DNA of 64,000 bases from positions 186,001 to 250,000 of the forward strand of contig NZ_FXWI01000004.1 in the NCBI RefSeq assembly GCF_900177765.1, in the 5' to 3' direction. The stretch comes from Agreia sp. VKM Ac-1783 (GTDB lineage Bacteria; Actinomycetota; Actinomycetes; Actinomycetales; Microbacteriaceae). Positions 18,275 through 26,595 of this stretch are shown here, in pieces. A program made the translations under genes and the position numbers. The notes beneath the pieces are model-generated. The model had not been told where the DNA came from. It made no database searches and worked only from the letters and a program-made list of their open reading frames with translations. Position 1 is the first letter of the stretch. Each line of letters opens with the position of its first letter.

Positions 18275-19858
18275 ATGAGCACCGCGGCCCTGCCCTCCGA
18301 AGTCGATGTCGTCATTGTGGGCGGGGGTCACAACGGCCTCGTCGCCGCTGCATACCTCGCGAAGGCCGGCCGCTCTGTTCTGCTGCTCGAACGACTCGAC
18401 CACACGGGCGGAGCAGCCGTGTCGGCACAGGCCTTCTCGGGCCATGACGCGCGGCTCTCGCGCTACTCCTACCTCGTCAGCCTTCTGCCGCAGCGCATCA
18501 TCGACGACCTCGGCCTCGACATCACCCTCCTGCGCCGCCGCTACTCCTCATACACTCCGTCGCCCGGCACCTCGACCGGGCTGCTCATCGACAACGGCGA
18601 CGCCGAGGCGACGGCAGCGTCGTTCGCCGCGATCGGCGCCGAACCGGATGCGCGGGGTTTCGCAGATTTCCAGCAACGCACGGCGAGGCTCGCCGAGACG
18701 CTCTGGCCGAGCCTGACCGAGCCGCTCATGACCCGCTCGGAGGCGAAGGCGCTGGTGGCCGACGATGCGAGCTGGAACGCCTTCATCGAGAATCCCCTCG
18801 CGGGAGCGATCGAGGCCGATGTCGCCAACGATCTGGTGCGCGGCGTTCTGCTCACCGACGCGCTCATCGGAACCTTCGCCCGAGCATCCGACGACGATCT
18901 CGCGCAGAACCGCTGCTTTCTGTATCACGTGATCGGCGGCGGAACCGGCGACTGGGACGTTCCGGTCGGCGGCATGGGCGCGGTCAGCGGTGCGCTGTGG
19001 CACGCGGCCACGGAGGCCGGCGCCACGATCGCGACCGGCGCCGAGGTCACGTCGGTCGACCCCGACGGCACCGTCGGGTTCACGATCGGCGGCAGAGAGC
19101 AGGTCGTTCGAGCGCAGCGCGTGCTCTCGAATGTCGCGCCCTTCGTTCTCGAGCGTCTTCTCGGAGGTGACCGCGCCGACAGCTCCCGCGCGAAGCCCGA
19201 GGGCGCTCAGGTGAAGGTCAACCTGCTGCTGTCGCGTCTGCCTAGGCTGCTCGACGAAACCGTCGCTCCCGAAGCCGCGTTCGGAGGTACCTTCCACATC
19301 CACGAGGGCTACGCCGAACTCGATCGGGCCGTCGACCTCGCAGAGTCGGGCGATATCCCCTCCCCGCTGCCCGCCGAGATCTATTGCCATTCGCTCACCG
19401 ACCCGTCGATCCTGTCGCCCGAGCTGCAGGCATCCGGCGCCCAGACCCTGACCGTCTTCGGTCTTCATGTGCCCGCACGACTGATCACCGAGGAGAACAA
19501 CGATGCCATGCGCGAGCGCCTGCAGGCGGCGGTGCTCGACTCGCTCAACAGTGTGCTGGCCGAGCCGATCGAGGCATGCCTGCTGCGAGACGACCAAGGA
19601 CGTCCCTGCATCGAAACCAAGACGACGCTCGACATCGAGCGCGCGCTCGGCATGCCGGGCGGCAACATCTTCCATGGACCGCTGTCGTGGCCGTTCGTCG
19701 ACGACGACACCCCTCTCGACAGCCCCGCCGAACGCTGGGGCGTCGCGACCGCACACGAACGCATCCTGGTCTGCGGCTCGGGAGCTCGCCGGGGCGGTGC
19801 GGTGAGTGGCCTGGGAGGCCACAATGCGGCGATGGCGGTACTCGAGTCGCTGGCCTGA
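18275..19858 (+). CDS. Phytoene-desaturase-like FAD-dependent oxidoreductase (PYROXD2-like)
   Basis: 527 residues from ATG 18275. The Rossmann dinucleotide motif VVIVGGGHNG (G16, G18, G21), the following acidic residue of the ADP-ribose site (LLLERLDHTGG) and the C-terminal FAD loop (GSGARRGGAVSGLGGHNAA) mark the NAD(P)/FAD oxidoreductase family related to CrtI. The substrate is unknown; the family includes non-carotenoid enzymes, and no carotenoid genes are nearby. It is divergent from putA with about 70 bp between starts, so the two may share a control region. Confidence 0.85.
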   Translation: MSTAALPSEVDVVIVGGGHNGLVAAAYLAKAGRSVLLLERLDHTGGAAVSAQAFSGHDARLSRYSYLVSLLPQRIIDDLGLDITLLRRRYSSYTPSPGTSTGLLIDNGDAEATAASFAAIGAEPDARGFADFQQRTARLAETLWPSLTEPLMTRSEAKALVADDASWNAFIENPLAGAIEADVANDLVRGVLLTDALIGTFARASDDDLAQNRCFLYHVIGGGTGDWDVPVGGMGAVSGALWHAATEAGATIATGAEVTSVDPDGTVGFTIGGREQVVRAQRVLSNVAPFVLERLLGGDRADSSRAKPEGAQVKVNLLLSRLPRLLDETVAPEAAFGGTFHIHEGYAELDRAVDLAESGDIPSPLPAEIYCHSLTDPSILSPELQASGAQTLTVFGLHVPARLITEENNDAMRERLQAAVLDSLNSVLAEPIEACLLRDDQGRPCIETKTTLDIERALGMPGGNIFHGPLSWPFVDDDTPLDSPAERWGVATAHERILVCGSGARRGGAVSGLGGHNAAMAVLESLA

Positions 19859-19894
19859 CGCTCCCTTGCGAAGCCTGACGATTTCTCAGGAGTC

Positions 19895-19925
19895 TTGACT
19901 CGACGTGAGTCGCTATGGCTACGAT
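19895..19925 (+). promoter_or_regulatory. Candidate promoter for the small gene at 19973
   Basis: TTGACT at 19895-19900, a 19-bp spacer and TACGAT at 19920-19925. A short dyad GACTC/GAGTC (19897-19911) overlaps the -35. It is the only promoter-like sequence in this 114-bp gap. The long spacer lowers confidence. Confidence 0.35.
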
Positions 19926-19972
19926 GAATCTTTCGCATCCGATCGCCGCGTAGTGGCGCGTTCACGATTCGG

Positions 19973-20350
19973 ATGCTCGAGCAGATTGCGTCCATGGATC
20001 TCGGTTTTCGAGCGAAGAGGTGGTTCGGCCCCAGCGAAGAGCCCCTGCGCGCCGCAGTCGTGCAGGGCATCGACGAAGAGATCGAGAACCCGTTCGACGC
20101 CGATGCCGCGATGATGCGCCACTGGCTTCCCGCGACAGCGACGATCGTCACCGTCGAACGCACCGGCGAGTGGGTCGATCGCAACGAGTTCTTCGACGTG
20201 ACTCTCGAGATCGAGCTCGATGGGGTCGGCCGCTACCCCGTGCGGCAACGACAGCTCGTTCCCGAGAAGACGCAGTCGGAATGGCTGCCCGGCGGCGAGT
20301 TCGACGTTCTGGTAGATCCGGCCGACCATTCGAAGGCCGTGCTGGCCTGA
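19973..20350 (+). CDS. Conserved hypothetical protein, beta-rich, 125 residues
   Basis: I do not recognise a named family. The sequence has an N-terminal amphipathic part (FRAKRWFGPSEEPLRAAVVQG) and then a beta-rich half (TATIVTVERTGEWVDRNEFFDVTLEIELDG) ending in LVDPADHSKAVLA. The pattern resembles small actinobacterial proteins that carry one compact beta domain and no signal peptide. The start may be ATG 19973 or ATG 19994; neither has a clear ribosome site. It is convergent with the glycosylase gene. Confidence 0.6.
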   Translation: MLEQIASMDLGFRAKRWFGPSEEPLRAAVVQGIDEEIENPFDADAAMMRHWLPATATIVTVERTGEWVDRNEFFDVTLEIELDGVGRYPVRQRQLVPEKTQSEWLPGGEFDVLVDPADHSKAVLA

Positions 20351-20362
20351 ACCGTTCGGCCT

Positions 20363-20390
20363 GCTCGAATCAGTGCGCTCGAATCAGTGC
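20363..20390. repeat. 14-bp perfect tandem duplication
   Basis: GCTCGAATCAGTGC occurs twice head to tail (20363-20376, 20377-20390). It spans the gap between two convergent genes and the stop codon of the glycosylase gene. Confidence 0.8.
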
Positions 20391-21319
20391 GCTCGGTGGT
20401 CTTGAATCGTCATTCGGGCCCCGTGCCTGGGCTTGGCGAAGCCGCTGGCCAGAATGAGGCGCACGACGCGCTGTCGGTGGCCGCGCCACGGCTCGAGCAG
20501 CTCGAGCATGCCGTCGTCGTCGACGGGCGAGCCGGTCAGCGCATAGCCGACGTGGGCCGCGAGATGGTAGTCGCCCACACTGACCGCGTCGGGGTCGCCG
20601 TGTGTGCGCTGCGTGGTCTCCGCTGCGGTCCACCGACCGATGCCCGGCAGCGTCTGCAGCCGTTTCGCGGCCGTCTCCGCATCCACACCCGCCGCCCGCT
20701 CGAGAGCGGTAGCGATCTGGCAGGCCGACACCACCGTGCGGCTGCGACGCGGATCGACGCCGGCGCGATGCCACTGCCACGAGGGCACCCCGCGCCAGAC
20801 GTCGGCGTGTGGAGTGACGTGCATGCCGGCGGGAGCGGGACCCGGGGCGACATCGCCGTGGATGCGGATGAGCTTGTACCAGGCCCTGTGCGCCTCGAGC
20901 GTGGTGACCTTCTGCTCGATGATGGCGGGTACGAGGGCCTCCATCATGAGCCCCGATCGGCTGAGCCGCATACCCGGGTTGCGTCGCCGCACCTCAGCCA
21001 GCGCGGGATGCGTGTGCAGCGACAGCTCTGACCAGTCGTCGTCGTGGCCCAGAAGCATGGGAACCCGCTCGATCAGCCAGTGCGCGCCGTCGCCCCATGC
21101 GTATGCCTCGATGCCGTGTCGCCGTTGACGCAGCAGCAGTGTCGCGGCTCCGATGGGCGTGCGCACCGTGCGCCAGAACCCCTCGGGCGTCGCGCGGCAG
21201 GTCGGGTCGCCCGTTCCCCTGCTGTGCACGCCCATGGTGCGCGCGACGTCGACCTCGTGCGCCGGTGTGTAGACGGTGGCGACGACATCGGATGCCGCGG
21301 GCGCCGCTTCAAGAGTCAT
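20384..21319 (-). CDS. AlkA-like DNA-3-methyladenine glycosylase (HhH-GPD)
   Basis: 311 residues. The helix-hairpin-helix and GPD region LQTLPGIGRWTAAETTQRTH followed by GDPDAVSVGDYHL carries the catalytic Asp (D250). The N-terminal half lacks obvious known motifs but fits the actinobacterial AlkA-like group. It removes alkylated purines from DNA as the first step of base-excision repair. No iron-sulfur cysteine cluster is present at the C-terminus, which excludes an endonuclease III type. It stands alone here. Confidence 0.85.
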   Translation of the reverse strand: MTLEAAPAASDVVATVYTPAHEVDVARTMGVHSRGTGDPTCRATPEGFWRTVRTPIGAATLLLRQRRHGIEAYAWGDGAHWLIERVPMLLGHDDDWSELSLHTHPALAEVRRRNPGMRLSRSGLMMEALVPAIIEQKVTTLEAHRAWYKLIRIHGDVAPGPAPAGMHVTPHADVWRGVPSWQWHRAGVDPRRSRTVVSACQIATALERAAGVDAETAAKRLQTLPGIGRWTAAETTQRTHGDPDAVSVGDYHLAAHVGYALTGSPVDDDGMLELLEPWRGHRQRVVRLILASGFAKPRHGARMTIQDHRAH

Positions 21320-21428
21320 GGTGACGGCAGGCTAACCCGAGGCTCAGACATTTGCCGCATCGACAGGTGAACACCGCTCGTCACAAGCCGTTCACTGCGG
21401 CGTCACCGGCGCCTGAGACAGTGACGCC

Positions 21429-21752
21429 ATGCAGACGTCGACGGCGACCCTCACCGCCCTCCACTCCCCCTACGCCTTGTCGGTCTTCACCGATCGGCTG
21501 GCTCGGTATCGGCGCATGCCTGTGGATGCCCACGGCTTCATCGTGTCGATTCCCGACGCGGGGCGCGTGCTGGTTCGGCAGGAGGGTCGGTCGCTGACCG
21601 TGAACGTGGTGGCCCCCGACGAGCGCACGCTCGCCGCATCGATGGCGGCGGTCGTGAGCGAGCTCGAGCAGGGCTTCGGTCGCTCCGACTTCAGGCGCAG
21701 CATCTCCATCCGCTGGCAGCGTCGCGACCTGGTGCCCGTGGCGCTGCGCTGA
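21429..21752 (+). CDS. DUF2218-like small protein
   Basis: 107 residues. The layout resembles DUF2218 proteins: a short N-terminal helix with tyrosine/arginine (ALSVFTDRLARYRR), a strand pair (GFIVSIPDAGRVLVRQEG), a LTVNVVAPDERTL strand, a long helix (ASMAAVVSELEQGFGR) and a final ISIRWQR strand. The function of the family is unknown. I assign it by pattern, without a decisive motif. Confidence 0.55.
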   Translation: MQTSTATLTALHSPYALSVFTDRLARYRRMPVDAHGFIVSIPDAGRVLVRQEGRSLTVNVVAPDERTLAASMAAVVSELEQGFGRSDFRRSISIRWQRRDLVPVALR

Positions 21753-21768
21753 TCGGTTTTACGCCGAT

Positions 21769-22005
21769 TCAGCCGTCGAGTTCGTCTTCGAGCTGCTCGA
21801 CAGTGAGGTGGTCGCCCGGCGTCGGCCGCCGGAACGGAATGCTCCCGGTGGACTCGTGTTCCTCGAGAGTGCCCTCGTCGTCGACGGCACCGTTTCCCGG
21901 CAACGTGTCCGGGCCGTCCACCGGACCGTCGTGCAGGTCGAGATCCTCGTCTCGGGCTGCGGGGTGGCGTTCGATCTGCGGTTCGAATGGCTCTGACATC
22001 GACAT
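21769..22005 (-). CDS. Small acidic hypothetical protein, 78 residues
   Basis: The protein is rich in Asp, Glu and Pro, without hydrophobic segments, and looks largely disordered apart from a C-terminal amphipathic stretch (DHLTVEQLEDELDG). No family is recognised. It is convergent with the DUF2218-like gene (16 bp apart) and divergent from the phosphate transporter. Coding status is moderately supported by its composition and fit into the gap. Confidence 0.5.
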   Translation of the reverse strand: MSMSEPFEPQIERHPAARDEDLDLHDGPVDGPDTLPGNGAVDDEGTLEEHESTGSIPFRRPTPGDHLTVEQLEDELDG

Positions 22006-22060
22006 GCCTGCAAGCGTGCTCCGCAGAGGTTAACAGCGGGTGTGATTTCTGCCTCCGGCC

Positions 22061-22078
22061 GTTCACTCCGATTTAACC
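22061..22078 (+). promoter_or_regulatory. Weak PHO-box-like sequence upstream of the phosphate transporter
   Basis: GTTCACTCCGATTTAACC resembles an actinobacterial PhoP direct repeat (GTTCACC units 11 bp apart), with a good first and poor second unit, about 85 bp before the PiT start. The gene's function is the main reason to mention it. Confidence 0.25.
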
Positions 22079-22160
22079 GCCGCGGCGTACCGTCGCCCGC
22101 GATCGCCCATCGAACCACTTCTCATCACCGCGCAGTACCCGATCCGAAAGGACGAAAAAC

Positions 22161-23324
22161 GTGGATGCGCTCATCACCGTTCTGCTCGTCGTGACCATCG
22201 CCCTCGTGTTCGACTTCACGAACGGGTTCCACGACACGGCCAACGCCATGGCGACTTCCGTGGCCACGGGCGCTCTGAAGCCCAAGGTCGCGGTCACCAT
22301 CTCTGCGGTGCTCAACCTGGTCGGCGCCTTCCTCTCGACGGAGGTCGCGAAGACCATCTCTCAGGGCATCATCAAGGAGGGCGATGGCGGGGTGCAGATC
22401 ACGCCCACGATGATCTTCGCCGGACTCGTCGGCGCGGTGCTGTGGAACCTCGGCACCTGGTATCTCGGTCTGCCCTCCAGTTCGACCCACGCGCTCTTCG
22501 GCGGCCTCATCGGCGCGGCGATCATCGGAGCCGGCTTCGGCTCGGTCGACTTCGGCGTCGTTCTGTCGAAGGTCGTTCTGCCCGCCCTCTTCTCACCGCT
22601 CGTGGCGGGCCTCGTCGCGCTGGTCGCCACCTACGCGGCGTACATGATCACGAAGCAGGCCCGCTCTCGCGGGGCGGATGCCGGCTTCCGCCACGGCCAG
22701 ACCATCTCGGCCTCGCTCGTCTCCCTCGCCCACGGCACGAATGACGCGCAGAAGACGATGGGCGTCATCACGCTCACGCTCATCGCGGCCGGCTACCAGG
22801 GGGCCGGAACGGGCCCGCAGTTCTGGGTCGTCGCATCCTGCGGCCTGGCCATCGCGCTGGGCACCTACCTCGGCGGATGGCGCATCATGCGCACGGTCGG
22901 CAAGCGCATCACCGATGTGCAGCCCGCCCAGGGTTTCGCTGCGGAGACCAGCTCGGCCGCGACCATCCTCATCTCGTCACACCTCGGCTTCGCCCTCTCG
23001 ACCACGCAGGTCACCTCGGGCGCTGTCGTCGGCTCGGGGCTCGGCAAGAAGCTCGCCACCGTGCACTGGGGAGTCGTCGGCCGCATCGCCATGGCCTGGC
23101 TCTTCACCCTTCCGGCGGCGGCGCTCGTCGGCGGCCTCGCCGCCTGGATCGCGAGCACCAGCACGGTCGGCCTCATCATCGTCGCGGTCCTCGCACTTGC
23201 CGGAGGCCTGGGGTTCGTGTTCCTCGCCCGCCGCCACCCCGTGACCCACGACAACGTGAACGACGTCGACGAAGACTACTCAGCCTCGCGCGAATCAGCA
23301 CCCGTAACGACCGGAAAGGCCTGA
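22161..23324 (+). CDS. PiT family inorganic phosphate transporter
   Basis: 387 residues, GTG start with AAAGGA 9 nt upstream. The two PiT signature repeats are visible: N-terminal FDFTNGFHDTANAMATSVAT and, about residue 190-205, SLAHGTNDAQKTMGVI. Roughly ten membrane segments are split by a hydrophilic loop containing ITKQARSRGADAGF. It is a low-affinity metal-phosphate/proton symporter of the inner membrane. A small membrane protein gene follows after 3 bp and is probably cotranscribed. Confidence 0.95.
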   Translation: MDALITVLLVVTIALVFDFTNGFHDTANAMATSVATGALKPKVAVTISAVLNLVGAFLSTEVAKTISQGIIKEGDGGVQITPTMIFAGLVGAVLWNLGTWYLGLPSSSTHALFGGLIGAAIIGAGFGSVDFGVVLSKVVLPALFSPLVAGLVALVATYAAYMITKQARSRGADAGFRHGQTISASLVSLAHGTNDAQKTMGVITLTLIAAGYQGAGTGPQFWVVASCGLAIALGTYLGGWRIMRTVGKRITDVQPAQGFAAETSSAATILISSHLGFALSTTQVTSGAVVGSGLGKKLATVHWGVVGRIAMAWLFTLPAAALVGGLAAWIASTSTVGLIIVAVLALAGGLGFVFLARRHPVTHDNVNDVDEDYSASRESAPVTTGKA

Positions 23325-23327
23325 CCC

Positions 23328-23606
23328 ATGACATCGGACAAGTTCCTCGGAGTCGACTGGGCCGCCTTCGGCATCGTGTTCGCCGTGGCGTTCGCCGCAG
23401 CCGTCGTGATCGTCTCGTTCTACGCTCTCGGGCTGCGCCTGCTCGCGGTCGGATCAGACGACGACACCGGAGCCGACGGCTCGATCGTGTCGACGGCCCG
23501 GGGCACACGACCCCTCGGCGCGACGGTCGGCGCGTTCGCCTGCCTCGCGGTGTGCGTGGCTGCGGTGCTGTACGGCCTGTACCTGATCATCCCGCAGTTC
23601 CACTGA
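23328..23606 (+). CDS. Small two-pass membrane protein downstream of PiT
   Basis: 92 residues with two hydrophobic helices (about 12-35 and 66-88) separated by an acidic loop (SDDDTGADGS). No named family is recognised; short two-helix proteins next to PiT genes are a recurrent actinobacterial arrangement. It starts 3 bp after the transporter stop, so it probably shares its transcript and could be an accessory subunit (inference). Confidence 0.75.
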   Translation: MTSDKFLGVDWAAFGIVFAVAFAAAVVIVSFYALGLRLLAVGSDDDTGADGSIVSTARGTRPLGATVGAFACLAVCVAAVLYGLYLIIPQFH

Positions 23607-23634
23607 CGCGTTCGGCCTCACTCATACTGGATGC

Positions 23635-24030
23635 GTGGATCCCGTCACGCGCTGCCCCTGCGGCTCCGGCCTGAGCTATGGCGAGTGCTGCGGCCCTCTG
23701 CATAGCGGAGCCGCGAGCGCCCCGACGGCCGAGCGACTGATGCGGTCGCGCTTCTCGGCCTTCGCGGTGGGCGACCCGGCCTACCTGCTGCGGTCGTGGC
23801 ATCCGGATACCCGGCCCGCGTCGATCGAGATCGACCCCGACACGCGTTGGCTCTGGCTCGAGATCGTGCGCACGGAGCGCGGCTCGGAGCGAGACGGCGA
23901 GGGGGTCGTCGAGTTCCGCGCGAAGTACCGGGTGGATGCGCCGGAAGGCCGATCATCGGGCGTGCAGCACGAGGTCAGCCGCTTCTCGCGAGTGGCGGGC
24001 GAGTGGGTCTACGTCGACGGCGAGGCCTGA
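23635..24030 (+). CDS. YchJ family protein (UPF0225) with N-terminal SEC-C zinc motif
   Basis: 131 residues from GTG 23635. The N-terminal RCPCGSGLSYGECCGPLHSG carries the SEC-C zinc-binding cysteines C7, C9, C18 and C19. The body contains the conserved LMRSRFSAFAVGDPAYLLRSW typical of YchJ and ends in a cystatin-like/NTF2-like fold. The molecular function is unknown; SEC-C motifs often mediate protein contacts, as in SecA. Standing alone after the PiT pair, it gives no functional hint from context. Confidence 0.88.
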   Translation: MDPVTRCPCGSGLSYGECCGPLHSGAASAPTAERLMRSRFSAFAVGDPAYLLRSWHPDTRPASIEIDPDTRWLWLEIVRTERGSERDGEGVVEFRAKYRVDAPEGRSSGVQHEVSRFSRVAGEWVYVDGEA

Positions 24031-24043
24031 CGCGCTGCGGCCT

Positions 24044-24253
24044 CTAGTTGGCGATCTTCTTCACGGCCTTCTTGGCCGCTTTCTGCGTCTTCTTCTGTGC
24101 GCGTGCACGGGCCTTCTTCACGGCGGGATCGTTCCAGAAGGCTTTCGCCGTATCGCTGATCTCGGCGTAGCGTCCGTGTCCGGCTTTGGCTCCGACGACA
24201 TACGCGGTCGTTCCGACGGCGATGACGACGAGCCACACGATGGGTTTCGGCAT
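24044..24253 (-). CDS. Small membrane-anchored protein with basic tail, 69 residues
   Basis: One N-terminal transmembrane helix (PIVWLVVIAVGTTAYVVGAK), then a short linker and a strongly basic Lys/Ala tail (ARAQKKTQKAAKKAVKKIAN) likely to contact nucleic acid or acidic lipids. It follows the AmaP-like gene on the same strand after 23 bp, so it is likely the last gene of the Asp23 operon. No family name is assigned. Confidence 0.65.
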   Translation of the reverse strand: MPKPIVWLVVIAVGTTAYVVGAKAGHGRYAEISDTAKAFWNDPAVKKARARAQKKTQKAAKKAVKKIAN

Positions 24254-24276
24254 GTGCTTCTTCTTTCTAGAGGTTT

Positions 24277-24882
24277 CTACTGAAGGCGGGTCGTCTTGCC
24301 GACCCGGGCTCGGAATCCGCCACTGACCTGGATCAGCGCGGGCAGTTCGCGCCCCAGCAGCCCGTCGAGTGCGAGCAGTTTCGACTCGACGATGGCTGCG
24401 GCGTCTTTCGGGGACACTCCACGGCGGCAGGTGACCGACACCTTCAGCACGGGAGTGCGGCGGACCGCGTAGGTCGAGACGTGCGACGCGACGAACTCGG
24501 AGTGGTCGTCGAGCGCATCCTGCAGGGCCTGCTCGGCCACCGAGGACTCGACGACCGTGGTGCCGTGTTCGCCACTCGAATCGGTGACGGCCCTCGACGT
24601 GTGCCCGTGCCCGTGGCGGGCGATGAACACGATGAGGATGACGATCGCGATGACGAGCAGCGCGACGACGGCGATGAGTATCCAGCTGACCTCGAGGCCC
24701 ACGAGCCGTGTCTGTTCCAGCGCCGAATCGACCTGGTCAGTGACCTGCGTACCGGCGTCTTTCCAGCCATCCCGGATGCCCGGCACGAGCACAGCGGCAG
24801 CAGCCGCGCCGCCCACGACGAGCAGCACGAGGCCGCATACGAAGACGAGGAGCCTGTTAGCGAAACGATTGCTGCTGGTCAT
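24277..24882 (-). CDS. AmaP-like membrane protein (alkaline shock response membrane anchor type)
   Basis: 201 residues with two transmembrane helices (about 10-32 and 65-88) and a soluble C-terminal domain of about 110 residues. This topology and its place in an Asp23/Gls24 operon match AmaP-type anchors, which in Gram-positive bacteria tether Asp23 to the membrane. The C-terminal half (VLKVSVTCRRGVSPKDAAAIVES) resembles an Asp23-like alpha/beta fold. The first base of its start overlaps the previous gene's stop (24879-24882), a translational coupling. Confidence 0.7.
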   Translation of the reverse strand: MTSSNRFANRLLVFVCGLVLLVVGGAAAAAVLVPGIRDGWKDAGTQVTDQVDSALEQTRLVGLEVSWILIAVVALLVIAIVILIVFIARHGHGHTSRAVTDSSGEHGTTVVESSVAEQALQDALDDHSEFVASHVSTYAVRRTPVLKVSVTCRRGVSPKDAAAIVESKLLALDGLLGRELPALIQVSGGFRARVGKTTRLQ

Positions 24883-25463
24883 GCTCCGACCTTGCCTTTC
24901 TCAGCGATGCGCACGCGGGCACGTACGGTGGGCCGGAGCCCGTAGGAGTCGAGCTGATCGCTCACCGCGCGAGTGACGGCGTCGCGATCTGCGGGAATAC
25001 CGGAGGTCGGGGTGAGGTCGACGACACCCAGTCGGTGCGAGACAGACACGGTTGCGTTGTCGGGGTCGACGTTGCCGGCGTACGACGCGTGGCGGGCCAG
25101 GGCGGATGCGATCACCTCGTTGTCGACGACGGTCACCGCCCGCTCGGTGTCGATGAGGTGGCGAGCGCGGCGCCCCGGCGAGAGCGACAGGACGATCAGG
25201 ACGAGCCCGATCACGGCCGTCACGATTCCGGCGATGGCCACGAGCGCCGCGGGCTGTTCGGCAAGGCCGACGGCCGAGGCGAACATGTCGGATGGCGCGA
25301 CGAGCAGCGCGGGCAGCCCGAGCAACGCGATCACGACCTCGGTTCCCACCCAGGCGAAGACCACGATGAGGATGATCGCGAGAACGATGGCGAGCATCGA
25401 ACGCGAGGAGTGGGTCTCGCGCCGCCCGATGCGGGCATAGAGAGCCTTGGTGCTGGAACTCAT
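24879..25463 (-). CDS. DUF6286-type membrane protein of the Asp23 cluster
   Basis: 194 residues. There are two hydrophobic helices (about 22-48 and 72-98), a short cytosolic GRRARHLID segment and a C-terminal alpha/beta domain (TVVDNEVIASALARHASYAG...VSVSHRLGVVDLTPTSG). The layout resembles DUF6286 proteins, which accompany Asp23/Gls24 genes in actinobacteria. The family has no established activity; a scaffold role in envelope stress is inferred from context. Both ends overlap their neighbours by 4 bp. Confidence 0.7.
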   Translation of the reverse strand: MSSSTKALYARIGRRETHSSRSMLAIVLAIILIVVFAWVGTEVVIALLGLPALLVAPSDMFASAVGLAEQPAALVAIAGIVTAVIGLVLIVLSLSPGRRARHLIDTERAVTVVDNEVIASALARHASYAGNVDPDNATVSVSHRLGVVDLTPTSGIPADRDAVTRAVSDQLDSYGLRPTVRARVRIAEKGKVGA

Positions 25464-25840
25464 TTCACTCTCTCTTCTGGCTGGATCCAGACGCCGGAGA
25501 CCTTCACGATCACCTGCGCGATCTGCGAGCCGGTGAGGGTCGTCACCCGCTCTCGGATGTCACCCTGGGCGCGTGCGGCGCGGTCGAGGATCGAGCCGCC
25601 GGAGCGGTTCACGACCGAGCTGTCGGACTGGATCCGGTCGAGCGATACAACTCGGATGGGCGTCGTCACTGTGAGGGCGAGAAGACCGTCGCGGTCGGCG
25701 AGGTCGACGCCGACGCGATTCGCGTCGACTCCGAGCGCGTCCGCTGTGACGGCGGACACGACACGATTCAGAGCTTTCGACGTGATGCGGGTGCGACCGC
25801 GCTGTGCCGCGCCGGCCGGAGTCGTCGCGGCGGAGGTCAT
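25460..25840 (-). CDS. Asp23/Gls24-like protein, short paralogue
   Basis: 126 residues, soluble. It contains the alternating helix-strand pattern of the Asp23/Gls24 family (ITSKALNRVVSAVTADALGV...GLLALTVTTPIRVVSL...GSQIAQVIVKVSGVWI), shorter and more diverged than the Asp23 gene at 26031. The family forms membrane-associated assemblies linked to cell-envelope stress. Start and stop overlap neighbours by 4 bp each. Confidence 0.65.
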   Translation of the reverse strand: MTSAATTPAGAAQRGRTRITSKALNRVVSAVTADALGVDANRVGVDLADRDGLLALTVTTPIRVVSLDRIQSDSSVVNRSGGSILDRAARAQGDIRERVTTLTGSQIAQVIVKVSGVWIQPEERVK

Positions 25841-26034
25841 GACGAGGATCGCTTTCCGCGGAAGGCGTCGACCAGGCCCGACACGTCGAGCTTGCCGTCG
25901 ACGACGCGGCCGACGAGTGCTCCGATGGCCATGGCCACCGCGACGAAGAGGAATGCCCAGAAGCCGAAGGCGACGCCGGTGAGCGCGAGGACCGCGCCGA
26001 TCAGAATACCCGTGCGGGTTGTCGAGGGGGTCAC
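25837..26034 (-). CDS. Small membrane protein of the Asp23 operon (DUF2273-like)
   Basis: 65 residues, almost all one or two hydrophobic helices (GILIGAVLALTGVAFGFWAF and FVAVAMAIGALVGRVV), with a C-terminal basic end (VDAFRGKRSSS). The position between two Asp23-like genes and the length fit the small DUF2273-type membrane proteins of such operons. Four-base overlaps on both sides indicate coupled translation. Confidence 0.7.
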   Translation of the reverse strand: MTPSTTRTGILIGAVLALTGVAFGFWAFLFVAVAMAIGALVGRVVDGKLDVSGLVDAFRGKRSSS

Positions 26035-26474
26035 TGGACTCGCGCCTCAGCCTCGTCGGAGTTGTCCTCCGAAGGAAGGTGCACGTCGTTGACGGTCACG
26101 TTGACCTCGGTGACCTCCATGCCCACGATCGACTCGACGGCCTGAATGACGTTGGCGCGAACACCGTCTGACACATCCTGCAGGGGCGCCGGGTACTCGG
26201 CCACGATGGTCACATCGACGGCGACCTGGGTCTCGCCGACCTCGACGTTGATTCCCTGGCTCTTGTCCTCACCGGCAACGGCCTCGCGGATGGCGCCGAA
26301 CGCGCGAGCCGCTCCACCGCCGAGGGCGAAGACACCGCGTGACTCGCGAGCGGCGATGCCCGCGACCTTGGCGATGACGGAGTCGTTGATGACCGTCTTA
26401 CCGAGAGTGCTCGACTCGGTCGTGACTCCAGCGGGAGCGACAGAGGCGGGGGTGGCGGGAGTGGTGCTGGCCAT
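26031..26474 (-). CDS. Asp23/Gls24 family envelope stress response protein
   Basis: 147 residues. After a Thr/Ala/Pro-rich leader, the Asp23 core begins at VINDSVIAKVAGIAARESRGVF and continues through GINVEVGETQVAVDVTIVAEYP and VEVTEVNVTVNDVHL-type strands, the standard Asp23/Gls24 pattern. The ribosome site AAGGAGAT is close to ATG 26474. It is the first gene of a six-gene minus-strand set (26474 down to 24044) with 4-bp overlaps through its first five genes. The product probably coats the inner face of the membrane with its AmaP-like partner during envelope stress (known for the family; inferred here). Confidence 0.88.
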   Translation of the reverse strand: MASTTPATPASVAPAGVTTESSTLGKTVINDSVIAKVAGIAARESRGVFALGGGAARAFGAIREAVAGEDKSQGINVEVGETQVAVDVTIVAEYPAPLQDVSDGVRANVIQAVESIVGMEVTEVNVTVNDVHLPSEDNSDEAEARVQ

Positions 26475-26497
26475 GATGATCTCCTTCGGGTTCTGAT

Positions 26498-26518
26498 GCC
26501 CGGATCTTCCGGGCTTTT
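26498..26518. other. Stem-loop with T-run on the plus strand, in the Asp23 operon leader
   Basis: GCCCGGA (26498-26504) pairs with TCCGGGC (26508-26514) around TCT, followed on the plus strand by TTTT. That is a classic intrinsic terminator, but for transcription opposite to the operon. On the operon's own strand it is a 5' leader hairpin 24 nt before the Asp23 start. The rest of the 120-bp gap holds no gene. Confidence 0.6.
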
Positions 26519-26595
26519 GTCGTGCTTCATGGATAGGTCGTTGCTAGCGAGGGATTCGTCACGCGGATCGTGAAACTTTTTTCGTGCGGCTGTTC

